Source: Pseudorhodoferax soli (GTDB lineage: Bacteria > Pseudomonadota > Gammaproteobacteria > Burkholderiales > Burkholderiaceae_C). Taken from it: 64,000 nucleotides of DNA. The DNA is taken from contig NZ_QPJK01000001.1 of NCBI RefSeq assembly GCF_003337555.1, forward strand, positions 186,001-250,000, written 5' to 3'. Position 1 is the stretch's first letter. Each line of letters opens with the position of its first letter. Shown here piece by piece: positions 8,430 to 16,444 of the stretch. The notes below the pieces were generated by a model. That model was not told the origin of the DNA, did not search any database, and worked only from the letters and a program-made list of their open reading frames with translations. The translations under genes and the position numbers were made by a program.

Positions 8430-8502
8430 TGTAACAGTGTGTGCCGGACGGGGCTTTTTGGCGGAATCGCCAGCGGACCGTTGCAGAATTGCCGCTGTTA
8501 CA
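8430..8502. promoter_or_regulatory. Inverted TGTAACAG repeat upstream of ompR
   Basis: TGTAACAG at 8430-8437 is matched exactly by its reverse complement CTGTTACA at 8495-8502, 57 bases apart, with the second arm ending 17 bases before the ompR start codon. The region also separates two divergent genes. The spacing suits two operator half-sites of a dimeric regulator, possibly OmpR itself (inference). A third TGTAACA occurs at 60466-60472 upstream of the SH3-domain gene. Confidence 0.45.
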
Positions 8503-8519
8503 CATTTCTCAGCCCGCCC

Positions 8520-9251
8520 ATGTCCCAGACTTCTTCCCGGCCCGACAAGATTTTGGTAGTGGATGACGATTCGCGCATCCGCGATCTGCTGCGCCGCTAC
8601 CTCGTGCAGGAAGGCTTCGAAGTGATCCTCGCCGAAGACGGCAAGGCACTGAGCCGTCTGATGCTGCGTGAAACCGCCGACCTGATCGTGCTCGACCTCA
8701 TGATGCCCGGCGAGGACGGTCTGTCGATCTGCCGGCGTCTGCGCGCCGCCAACGACCGCACGCCCATCATCATGCTGACCGCCAAGGGCGAGGACATCGA
8801 CCGCATCGTCGGCCTGGAAGTCGGCGCCGACGACTACCTTGGCAAACCCTTCAATCCGCGCGAGCTGCTGGCCCGCATCCACGCCGTGCTGCGCCGCCGC
8901 CCGGTCAAGGAGGCGCCCGGCGCACCGTCCACCGACAACGAGGTGACGAGCTTCGGCCCCTTCGCGTTCGACCTGGGCGCGCGCACGCTGCGCAAGAACG
9001 GCGACGAGTTGCCGCTGACGACCGGTGAGTTCGCCATGCTCAAGGCCCTGGTGCGCCATCCGCGCCAGCCGCTGTCGCGCGAGAAGCTGGCCCTGCTGGC
9101 ACGCGGCCGTGAGTTCGAGCCCTTCGACCGCAGCCTGGACGTGCAGGTCTCCCGCCTGCGCAAGCTCGTGGAGCAGGACGCCGCCGCGCCGCGCTACATC
9201 CAGACCGTCTGGGGCGTGGGCTACGTGTTCGTGCCGGACGGCGCCAACTGA
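8520..9251 (+). CDS. ompR: OmpR-family DNA-binding response regulator (RisA/OmpR type)
   Basis: A 243-residue two-domain regulator. The receiver domain (about 10-125) has the acidic pair VVDDDSR, phospho-acceptor Asp in LIVLDLMMPGEDG and the Lys in LGKPFNP. The C-terminal winged-helix domain (about 145-240) has the LTTGEFAMLKAL and TVWGVGYVF motifs of OmpR/PhoB proteins. The ATG at 8520 is chosen because the receiver domain begins eight residues later; the in-frame extension back to 8325 has no family similarity. The partner kinase follows 17 bases downstream. In Bordetella the closest counterparts are named RisA/RisS. Likely role: envelope or osmotic stress control. Confidence 0.93.
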   Translation: MSQTSSRPDKILVVDDDSRIRDLLRRYLVQEGFEVILAEDGKALSRLMLRETADLIVLDLMMPGEDGLSICRRLRAANDRTPIIMLTAKGEDIDRIVGLEVGADDYLGKPFNPRELLARIHAVLRRRPVKEAPGAPSTDNEVTSFGPFAFDLGARTLRKNGDELPLTTGEFAMLKALVRHPRQPLSREKLALLARGREFEPFDRSLDVQVSRLRKLVEQDAAAPRYIQTVWGVGYVFVPDGAN

Positions 9252-9268
9252 GGCCTGCGCGCTCCCCT

Positions 9269-10693
9269 GTGGTGCCGTTCAGCCGCAGCACACAGCCCCC
9301 GGATTTCCCGGACGCCACCAGTCCGGCACCGCTGGAGCTGCTGCCCCCCAAGAAGAGCATGGTCCGGTCGCTGCTGGCGATCAACATGTTCTGGCGCACC
9401 TTCATCCTGCTCGCAGTGCTGCTGCTGGGCAGCATGCTGGCCTGGCTCAAGACCATGCGCGAGCTCGAATTCGAGCCCCGCGCGCTGCAGACTGCCCAGC
9501 AGATCGCGGCCCTCGTCAACCTGTCGCGTGCTGCGCTGCAGTACGCCGACCCGATCGCGCGCGTGTCCCTGCTCAAGGCCATGGCCGAGCAGGAGCGCGT
9601 GCGCATCGCACCGCACGAGCCCAGCGACAGCTACGTGCTGCTGGACGACGACGCACTGGACAGGCGCATCGTCTCCGCGCTCGAATCGCGCCTGGGGGCC
9701 GGCACGGTGGTCGCCAGTGCGGTCAACGGCGAGCCCGGCCTGTGGGTCGGCTTCACGATCAACGGCGACCCGAACTGGCTGCATACCGACCGCGAGCGCT
9801 TCAACCCGGGCGGCGGCCGCACCTGGCTGGTCTGGCTGCTGACCACAGGCGGCGTCTCGCTGGCCGGGGCTGCGCTGATCGCCGGCCTCATCAACCGCCC
9901 GCTCAAGCGCCTGCTGGTGGCCACGAGCCGGGTGCGCGAGGGCGATTTCGACGCTGGCCAGCTCGACGAAGGCGGCGTGACGGGCGAGATCCGCGAGGTC
10001 AACATCGGCTTCAACCGCATGGCCCAGCGCCTGGCCAAGATCGAGCAGGACCGCGTCGTCATGCTGGCCGGCATCTCGCACGACCTGCGCACGCCGCTGG
10101 CGCGGCTGCGGCTGGAGACCGAGATGAGCGTGGCCGACGCCGATGCGCGCGCCCACATGGTGGCCGACATCGAGCAGCTGGACCGCATCATCGACAAGTT
10201 CCTCGACTACGCGCGGCCGGACCACATGGACCTCAAGCCCGTGTCGCTGAACAAGATCATCGACGCCTGCTGCTACGCCGTGCGCGACCACGGGGACATG
10301 CGCATCAATGTGCAGCTGCCCGAGCAGCTGATGGTGATGTCCGACGCCACCGAACTCGCGCGCGTGCTGTCCAACCTGCTGGAAAACGCGCGCCGCTACG
10401 GCAAGACGCCCGGCACGGATGTGGCCGACATCGACATCGTGGCCAAGGGCCGCGACGAATGGGTGCTGATCAAGGTGCGCGACCGCGGCCCCGGCGTCAG
10501 CGAGTCGCAGCTGGCCGACCTGTCCAAGCCCTTCTTCCGGGGCGACACGGCGCGCACGGCAGCCACCGGCGCCGGGCTGGGCCTGTCCATCGTCGACACG
10601 GCCGTCCTGCGCATGGGCGGCGTGTTCCAGCTGGCCAACACGCGCACGGGCGGCCTGGCCGCCCACATCAAGCTGCGCCGCGCGCTGCGCTGA
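9269..10693 (+). CDS. envZ: EnvZ-family sensor histidine kinase
   Basis: A 474-residue inner-membrane kinase if the GTG at 9269 is used; an ATG at 9359 would give about 444 residues. There are two membrane segments (INMFWRTFILLAVLLLG and LVWLLTTGGVSLAGAAL) around a periplasmic sensor of roughly 135 residues. A HAMP linker (NRPLKRL to MAQRL) follows, then a dimerisation/phosphorylation domain with H-box ISHDLRTPLARL and an ATPase domain with N-box LSNLLENARRYG, DRGPGV and GAGLGLSIV. It phosphorylates and dephosphorylates the neighbouring OmpR protein (family knowledge). It ends directly at the stop of the convergent ispF. Confidence 0.93.
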   Translation: MVPFSRSTQPPDFPDATSPAPLELLPPKKSMVRSLLAINMFWRTFILLAVLLLGSMLAWLKTMRELEFEPRALQTAQQIAALVNLSRAALQYADPIARVSLLKAMAEQERVRIAPHEPSDSYVLLDDDALDRRIVSALESRLGAGTVVASAVNGEPGLWVGFTINGDPNWLHTDRERFNPGGGRTWLVWLLTTGGVSLAGAALIAGLINRPLKRLLVATSRVREGDFDAGQLDEGGVTGEIREVNIGFNRMAQRLAKIEQDRVVMLAGISHDLRTPLARLRLETEMSVADADARAHMVADIEQLDRIIDKFLDYARPDHMDLKPVSLNKIIDACCYAVRDHGDMRINVQLPEQLMVMSDATELARVLSNLLENARRYGKTPGTDVADIDIVAKGRDEWVLIKVRDRGPGVSESQLADLSKPFFRGDTARTAATGAGLGLSIVDTAVLRMGGVFQLANTRTGGLAAHIKLRRALR

Positions 10694-11176
10694 TCAGGCC
10701 AAGCGCTCGAGCAGCACGGCGGCGCGCGCCTCCATGCTCTGGCCCTGGCCCACGGGGCCGAGCTTCTCGGCCGTCTTGGCCTTCACATTCACCTGGTCCA
10801 CCTGCAGCCCCAGCGCCTGCGCGATGCCGCGCCGCATGGCCGGGATGTGCGGCATGAGTTTGGGCGCCTGGGCAACGACGGTGCTGTCGATGTTGCCGAT
10901 GCGCCAGCCCTTGGCCGCCACGCGGCGCGCGGCCTCGACCAGCAGCTTCATCGAATCAGCGCCCGAGAACTGCGGGTCGGTGTCCGAAAAATGCGTGCCG
11001 ATGTCGCCCAGCGCCGCGGCGCCCAGCAGCGCGTCGGTGATGGCGTGCAGCAGCACGTCGGCATCCGAATGGCCGAGCAGGCCGAGGTGGTAGGGGACCG
11101 TGACCCCGCCGATGATGAGTTGGCGGCCGGGCACGAGCGCGTGCACGTCCCAGCCTTCGCCGATGCGGAAGTTCAT
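10694..11176 (-). CDS. ispF: 2-C-methyl-D-erythritol 2,4-cyclodiphosphate synthase
   Basis: A 160-residue IspF, the usual length. It converts CDP-methylerythritol 2-phosphate to the cyclic diphosphate with release of CMP in the MEP isoprenoid pathway. Zinc-binding residues are in DVHAL and in [12 protein letters not shown], and the family signature HFSDTDP is present. The ATG at 11176 overlaps the ispD stop as ATGA, so the two pathway genes are translationally coupled. A longer frame upstream is only the shifted reading of ispD. Confidence 0.97.
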   Translation of the reverse strand: MNFRIGEGWDVHALVPGRQLIIGGVTVPYHLGLLGHSDADVLLHAITDALLGAAALGDIGTHFSDTDPQFSGADSMKLLVEAARRVAAKGWRIGNIDSTVVAQAPKLMPHIPAMRRGIAQALGLQVDQVNVKAKTAEKLGPVGQGQSMEARAAVLLERLA

Positions 11177-11913
11177 GGCTTGTCCTGGTCCCGGCCGCGC
11201 AGCACTTGCTCGGCCAGGGCGAAATCCTCGGGATAGGTGACCTTGAAGTTGAGCGCGCTGCCGGGCACCAGGCGCGGCGCCAGGCCCAGGGCCTCGATGG
11301 CGCTGGCCTCGTCGGTCACGGCGTCGGGCTCGCTCGCCAGCGCCGCGTCGAGCGCGCGGCTCAACAGGCCGATGCGGAACATCTGCGGCGTCTGCGCCAG
11401 CCATTTGTCCGCCCGCGGCAAGGTCGCGGCCACGCGGCCGGCGCCATCTTCCTGCTTGAGCGTGTCGGGCAGCCGGTGCGCGAGCAGGCCGCCGACAGCG
11501 TCGTCCCGGCAGGCGGCGATCAGCGCCTCGATCTGCGCCGGCGTCACGAGGCAACGCGCCGCATCGTGCACGAGCACCCAGTCGTCGCCACGCGCGCCCT
11601 GCTCGAACAGGTCGTGCAAGCCGTTGCGCACGCTGCGCGCACGCGAATCGCCGCCGCAGTCGCGCACCACGCAGGGCGCGCTGTGGTGCTCGAAGAAGTC
11701 GTCGCCGGGCGCCACCACCACGAGCACGTCGCGCACTGCGGGCACGGCCGCGAAGGCCGCCAGCGTGTGCATCACCATGGGCTGGCCGGCCACGTTCTGG
11801 TATTGCTTGGCCACGGATTTTTCGGCCATGGCACCCGGCGCCAGCGCGCGGCTGCCGCTGCCCGCGCAGGGGATCAGCGCGTAATACCGCGCCGAGGCTT
11901 GGGAATCGGTCAT
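11173..11913 (-). CDS. ispD: 2-C-methyl-D-erythritol 4-phosphate cytidylyltransferase
   Basis: A 246-residue IspD, which joins CTP and methylerythritol phosphate in the MEP pathway. The nucleotide-binding motif reads [10 protein letters not shown], followed by [25 protein letters not shown] and a C-terminal DFALAE are also typical. The start at 11913 is chosen because the family begins a few residues before the CTP loop; the in-frame extension to 12219 runs antisense into mfd. It is followed by ispF in an ATGA overlap and is divergent from mfd. Confidence 0.96.
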   Translation of the reverse strand: MTDSQASARYYALIPCAGSGSRALAPGAMAEKSVAKQYQNVAGQPMVMHTLAAFAAVPAVRDVLVVVAPGDDFFEHHSAPCVVRDCGGDSRARSVRNGLHDLFEQGARGDDWVLVHDAARCLVTPAQIEALIAACRDDAVGGLLAHRLPDTLKQEDGAGRVAATLPRADKWLAQTPQMFRIGLLSRALDAALASEPDAVTDEASAIEALGLAPRLVPGSALNFKVTYPEDFALAEQVLRGRDQDKP

Positions 11914-11958
11914 CACCGCGATTCTAGGAAGCTCGAACCGTCCATCGCCCACCCTGCC

Positions 11959-12010
11959 TAAAATGGTGCCAACACCCCCCGCCCTCACCCGGCGGGGGGC
12001 TTTTGCGTTT
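11959..12010 (+). terminator. Terminator-like hairpin in the mfd leader, behind a possible -10 box
   Basis: A perfect 9-bp GC stem (11975-11983 with 11991-11999, loop of seven) is followed by CTTTTGCGTTTT on the plus strand. A TAAAAT -10-like box lies just before it (11959-11964), but I see no convincing -35. No plus-strand gene ends here, because the gene to the left (ispD) runs the other way. The hairpin therefore sits in the 5' leader of mfd, 33 bases before its start. Either it attenuates mfd or it terminates a stray antisense transcript of ispD. Confidence 0.6.
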
Positions 12011-12031
12011 TGCGTCACGTCTGTCGCCCCC

Positions 12032-15000
12032 ATGGATCTTCCCAAGCTCATCCCCGGCAAGCGCTTCACCTTGCCCCGTCCGCCCGGCTCGGCCGACGCG
12101 CTGCTGCTGGCCCGCCTGGCCGAACGCGAGAAGGCCGGCGGCAAGGTCGTCGCCATCGTCACCTCGGACGCCACCGACGCCCAGCGCCTGCTCGAGGAAC
12201 TGCCGTTCTTCGCACCCACGCTGCGCTGCGCGCTGTTCCCCGACTGGGAGACCCTGCCCTACGACACCTTCTCGCCGCACCAGGACCTGATCAGCGAACG
12301 CCTGGCCACGCTGTGGCGGCTCTACGCAGGCGCGGCCCAGGGCGATCCGCAGGCCGGGGTGGATGTGGTGCTGGTGCCCGCCACCACGGCGCTGTACCGC
12401 GTGGCGCCGCCCAGCTTCCTGGCGGGCACCACCTTCCAGTTCAAGGCCAAGCAGCGGCTGGACGAGGGGCGGCTCAAGTCGCAGCTCACGCTGGCCGGCT
12501 ACAACCACGTGACCCAGGTCGTGAGCCCGGGCGAGTACGCGGTGCGCGGCGGGCTGATCGACCTGTTCCCGATGGGCTCGCCCGTGCCCTTCCGCGTCGA
12601 CCTGTTCGACGACGAGATCGACTCGATCCGCACCTTCGATCCCGACAGCCAGCGCAGCCTGTACCCCGTGCCCGAGGTGCGGCTGCTGCCCGGCCGCGAG
12701 TTTCCGATGGACGACGCCGGCCGCGCGCGCTTTCGCAGCCGCTGGCGCGAACTGCTGGAAGGCGACCCCACGCGCAGCCGCATCTACAAGGACATGGGCA
12801 ACGGTGTGGCCACGGCCGGCATCGAGTACTACCTGCCGCTGTTCTTCGAGGAGACGGCCACCGTCTTCGACTACCTGGGCGCCGGCGCCACCGTGGTGCT
12901 GCACGGCGACCTGGAGGCCGCGTTCCAGCGCTTCTGGCAGGACACGCGCGAGCGCCACCGCGTGCTGGTCGGCGACCCGGACCGGCCGGTGCTGCCGCCC
13001 GAGGCGCTGTTCCTGTCCAGCGAGCAGTTCTACGGCCAGGCCAATGCCCACAGCCAGCTGGCGCTGCGCCCGGCGCAGGTGCAGACCAGCGACGCCACCC
13101 CCTACGCCGAGTTCGCGCCGCTGCCCCCGCTGTCCGTGGTGCGCGGGGCCGAGGAGCCGCTCGCGCGCCTGACCAGCCACCTGCGCAACACCCAGCAGCG
13201 CCTGTTGCTGCTGGCCGAATCCGACGGCCGGCGCGAGAGCCTGCTGGACTTCGTGCGCGCCAGCCAGCTGAGCCCCCCGGTGTTCGACAGCCTGGCCGAA
13301 TTCCAGGCCAGCGACGAACGCCTGGGCATGGCGACCGGCGCGCTGGGCGTCGGCTTCTCCTGGCTCGAGGGCGGCGTCGACCTGGTGACCGAGACCGAGC
13401 TCTTCGCGGCCGGCCCGACAGCACGGCGCCGCCGCAAGCAGGAGCAGGTCAGCGATGTCGAGGCGCTGATCAAGGACCTGGCCGAACTCAACGTGGGCGA
13501 CCCCGTGGTGCACGCCGCGCACGGCATCGGCCGCTACCTGGGCCTGGTGAATCTCGACCTCGGCCAGGGCAGCACCGAATTCCTGCACCTGGAGTACGCC
13601 GACAAGGCCGCGCTCTACGTGCCCGTGAGCCAGCTGCACCTGATCAGCCGGTACACCGGCGTGAGCGCGGCCGAGGCGCCGCTGCACAAGCTCGGCTCGG
13701 GCCAGTGGGACAAGGCCCGTCGCCGCGCCGCCGAGCAGGTGCGCGATGCCGCGGCCGAGCTGCTCAACATCTACGCCCGCCGGGCTGCGCGCGAAGGCCA
13801 TGCCTTCCGCTACTCGCCGCAGGACTACGAGGCCTTCGCCAACGACTTCGGCTTCGAGGAAACGGCCGACCAGAAGGCCGCCATCCACGCCGTCATCCAG
13901 GACATGATCTCGCCCCAGCCCATGGACCGCCTGGTCTGCGGCGACGTGGGCTTCGGCAAGACCGAGGTGGCGCTGCGCGCTGCCTTCGTCGCCGTGACGG
14001 GCGGCAAGCAGGTGGCCTTCCTCGCACCCACCACGCTGCTGGCCGAACAGCACTACCAGACGCTGGTCGACCGCTTCGCCAAGTGGCCCGTGAAGATCGT
14101 CGAGATGAGCCGCTTCCGCTCGGCCAAGGAGATCACGGCGGCGGCCAAGGGCCTGGCGGACGGCAGCGTGGACATCGTGGTCGGCACGCACAAGCTGCTC
14201 AGCGCCTCGGTCAAGTTCAAGCACCTCGGCCTGCTCATCATCGACGAGGAGCATCGCTTTGGTGTGCGCCACAAGGAGGCCATGAAGGCCATGCGCGCCG
14301 AGGTCGACGTCCTCACGCTGACGGCCACGCCGATCCCGCGCACGCTGGGCATGGCGCTGGAGGGCCTGCGCGACCTGTCGGTCATCGCCACGGCGCCGCA
14401 GCGCCGCCTGGCCATCAAGACCTTCGTGCGCAGCGAGAACAACGGTGTGATCCGCGAGGCCGTGCTGCGCGAGCTCAAACGCGGCGGCCAGGTCTACTTC
14501 CTGCACAACGAGGTCGAGACCATCGAGAACCGGCGCGCCAAGCTCGAGGAACTGCTGCCCGAGGCACGCATCGCGGTGGCCCACGGCCAGATGCCGGAGC
14601 GCCAGCTCGAAGCCGTGATGCGCGACTTCACGGCCCAACGCAGCAACCTGCTGCTGTGCTCCACCATCATCGAGACCGGCATCGACGTGCCGACCGCCAA
14701 CACCATCGTCATGAGCCGCGCCGACAAGTTCGGCCTGGCCCAGCTGCACCAGCTGCGGGGCCGCGTGGGCCGCAGCCACCACCAGGCCTATGCCTACCTC
14801 ATGGTCCCGGACATCGAGGGCCTGACCAAGCAGGCATCGCAGCGGCTCGAGGCCATCCAGCAGATGGAAGAACTGGGCAGCGGCTTCTACCTGGCCATGC
14901 ACGACCTGGAGATCCGCGGCGCCGGCGAGGTGCTTGGCGAGAACCAGAGCGGCAACATGCTGGAGGTGGGCTTCCAGCTGTACAACGAGATGCTGTCCGA

Positions 15001-15508
15001 GGCCGTGCGCAGCCTGAAGGAAGGCAAGGAGCCCGACCTGCTCTCCCCGCTGTCGGTCACCACCGAGATCAACCTGCACGCCCCGGCCCTGCTGCCCGAC
15101 GACTACTGCGGCGACGTGCACCTGCGGCTGTCGTTCTACAAGAAGCTGGCCACGGCCAAGACCGCCGACCAGGTCGACATCCTGCTCGAGGAGATCGTCG
15201 ACCGCTTCGGCAAGCTGCCGACGCAGGCGCAGACGCTGATCGACGTGCACCGGCTGCGCGTGCTGGCGCGGCCTTACGGCGTGGTCAAGGTCGATGCCGC
15301 GCCCGGCGTGATCCACATCACGTTCAAGCCCGACGCGCCGATCGAGCCCATGCGCATCATCGAGCTGATCCAGAAGAACAAGCACATCAAGCTCGTGGGC
15401 AACGAGAAGCTGCGCATCGAGCGCGAACTGCCCGAACCCAAGGACCGCGCCCAGATGGTGCGCGACGTGCTGCGCCACCTGGGCAAGCCCGTCACGCAAG
15501 CGGCCTGA
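12032..15508 (+). CDS. mfd: Transcription-repair coupling factor Mfd
   Basis: A 1158-residue DNA translocase that removes stalled RNA polymerase from lesions and recruits UvrA. The N-terminal UvrB-homology region (about 1-330) is followed by the RNA-polymerase-interaction domain (GDPVVHAAHGIGRY onward, about 490-560). The SF2 translocase has Walker A GDVGFGKTE, Walker B DEEH in LIIDEEHRFGV, and motif VI in QLRGRVGRS. The C-terminal TRCF domain is about 1000-1130. The ATG at 12032 fits the family N-terminus; an in-frame start at 11963 would begin inside the leader hairpin. No strong ribosome binding site is visible. serB follows after 23 bases. Confidence 0.97.
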   Translation: MDLPKLIPGKRFTLPRPPGSADALLLARLAEREKAGGKVVAIVTSDATDAQRLLEELPFFAPTLRCALFPDWETLPYDTFSPHQDLISERLATLWRLYAGAAQGDPQAGVDVVLVPATTALYRVAPPSFLAGTTFQFKAKQRLDEGRLKSQLTLAGYNHVTQVVSPGEYAVRGGLIDLFPMGSPVPFRVDLFDDEIDSIRTFDPDSQRSLYPVPEVRLLPGREFPMDDAGRARFRSRWRELLEGDPTRSRIYKDMGNGVATAGIEYYLPLFFEETATVFDYLGAGATVVLHGDLEAAFQRFWQDTRERHRVLVGDPDRPVLPPEALFLSSEQFYGQANAHSQLALRPAQVQTSDATPYAEFAPLPPLSVVRGAEEPLARLTSHLRNTQQRLLLLAESDGRRESLLDFVRASQLSPPVFDSLAEFQASDERLGMATGALGVGFSWLEGGVDLVTETELFAAGPTARRRRKQEQVSDVEALIKDLAELNVGDPVVHAAHGIGRYLGLVNLDLGQGSTEFLHLEYADKAALYVPVSQLHLISRYTGVSAAEAPLHKLGSGQWDKARRRAAEQVRDAAAELLNIYARRAAREGHAFRYSPQDYEAFANDFGFEETADQKAAIHAVIQDMISPQPMDRLVCGDVGFGKTEVALRAAFVAVTGGKQVAFLAPTTLLAEQHYQTLVDRFAKWPVKIVEMSRFRSAKEITAAAKGLADGSVDIVVGTHKLLSASVKFKHLGLLIIDEEHRFGVRHKEAMKAMRAEVDVLTLTATPIPRTLGMALEGLRDLSVIATAPQRRLAIKTFVRSENNGVIREAVLRELKRGGQVYFLHNEVETIENRRAKLEELLPEARIAVAHGQMPERQLEAVMRDFTAQRSNLLLCSTIIETGIDVPTANTIVMSRADKFGLAQLHQLRGRVGRSHHQAYAYLMVPDIEGLTKQASQRLEAIQQMEELGSGFYLAMHDLEIRGAGEVLGENQSGNMLEVGFQLYNEMLSEAVRSLKEGKEPDLLSPLSVTTEINLHAPALLPDDYCGDVHLRLSFYKKLATAKTADQVDILLEEIVDRFGKLPTQAQTLIDVHRLRVLARPYGVVKVDAAPGVIHITFKPDAPIEPMRIIELIQKNKHIKLVGNEKLRIERELPEPKDRAQMVRDVLRHLGKPVTQAA

Positions 15509-15531
15509 AACACCCCGAACCACACCTTTTC

Positions 15532-16245
15532 ATGACTGCATCCACCTTCGCACCCGGCCTCGTGGTCCGCGGCTTCACGCCCCCGCTCGCACTGGCCGAT
15601 TTCAAGCTCATCGCGTTCGACATGGATTCGACGCTGATCAACATCGAGTGCATCGACGAGATCGCCGACGCGGTGGGCAAGAAGGCCGAGGTCGCGGCCA
15701 TCACCGAGGCCACCATGCGCGGCGAGATCCGGGACTTCAAGGAAAGCCTCACGCGCCGCGTGGCACTGCTGCAAGGCGTGCCGGTGGCTGCTTTGCAGCA
15801 GGTCTACGACGAACGCCTGCGCCTGAATCCGGGCGCCAGCGAACTGGTGGCCGCCTGCAAGGCCGCGGGCCTCAAGGTGCTGCTGGTCTCGGGCGGTTTC
15901 ACCTTCTTCGCCAACCGCGTGCGCGACCGGCTGGGCATCGATTTCACGCGCTCCAACCTGCTGGACGAAGCCGATGGCGTGCTCACCGGCCGCGTGGTGC
16001 CGCAGGCCTGGGGCGACATCTGCGATGGCGCGGAGAAGCGCCGCACGCTGCTGGAAGTGGCCTCGTTGCTGGGCGCCGTGCCTGCGCAGTGCATCGCGGT
16101 CGGCGATGGTGCCAACGACCTGCCGATGATGGGCGAAGCGGGCCTCTCGGTGGCCTACCACGCCAAGCCGAAGGTGCGCGAACAGGCCATGGTTTCCATC
16201 GAAACCGGCGGCCTGGATCGGCTGCTCGAACTGCTGCGCCGCTGA
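15532..16245 (+). CDS. serB: Phosphoserine phosphatase
   Basis: A 237-residue HAD-superfamily phosphatase that makes L-serine from phosphoserine. Motif I is FDMDSTLINIE (nucleophile Asp in DxDST), motif II the VSGGFTFF serine, and motif IV GDGANDLPMM. It is shorter than E. coli SerB because it lacks the long N-terminal regulatory part; this short form is common in betaproteobacteria. It starts 23 bases after mfd on the same strand and is probably co-transcribed. Open frame continues upstream through mfd in the same phase, but that is a composition effect. Confidence 0.95.
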   Translation: MTASTFAPGLVVRGFTPPLALADFKLIAFDMDSTLINIECIDEIADAVGKKAEVAAITEATMRGEIRDFKESLTRRVALLQGVPVAALQQVYDERLRLNPGASELVAACKAAGLKVLLVSGGFTFFANRVRDRLGIDFTRSNLLDEADGVLTGRVVPQAWGDICDGAEKRRTLLEVASLLGAVPAQCIAVGDGANDLPMMGEAGLSVAYHAKPKVREQAMVSIETGGLDRLLELLRR

Positions 16246-16444
16246 GGCCGCAGCCCCCGCGGACGAACGCGGGACAGCCATTGTGGGGGCTCCGGCGACC
16301 GCCCGCCCGATGGCTTTTGGAAGCCCCGCAACACCTTGCACATTTGTGGCTTGTGCCTTTCGGGGAAGGACTATGATGGTTCGAACCTTCCCGCCAAACG
16401 CCACCCAAAGCGTTGACAGCTGATCCCAATTCACAGGAGAAACG
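16246..16444. promoter_or_regulatory. Leader region of the prkA operon, with a GC hairpin
   Basis: A 199-base gap. Near its left end a perfect 6-bp hairpin (CCCGCG at 16256-16261, CGCGGG at 16268-16273) lies within longer AGCCCC/GGGGCT arms, without a U-tract; it may help end the mfd-serB transcript. A TATGAT hexamer at 16372-16377, preceded at 15 bases by TTGTGC (16351-16356), is a possible but weak promoter for prkA. A good Shine-Dalgarno (CAGGAGA) precedes the prkA ATG. Confidence 0.35.

Noticed and set aside
11924-15523. A 1199-codon minus-strand frame opposite mfd
   Set aside because: Same composition effect; the plus strand encodes a complete Mfd with all motifs.
12010-15531. Uninterrupted frame leading into serB from far upstream, suggesting a giant SerB fusion
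   Set aside because: The upstream part is the shifted reading of mfd; the HAD domain begins only at the ATG near 15532.
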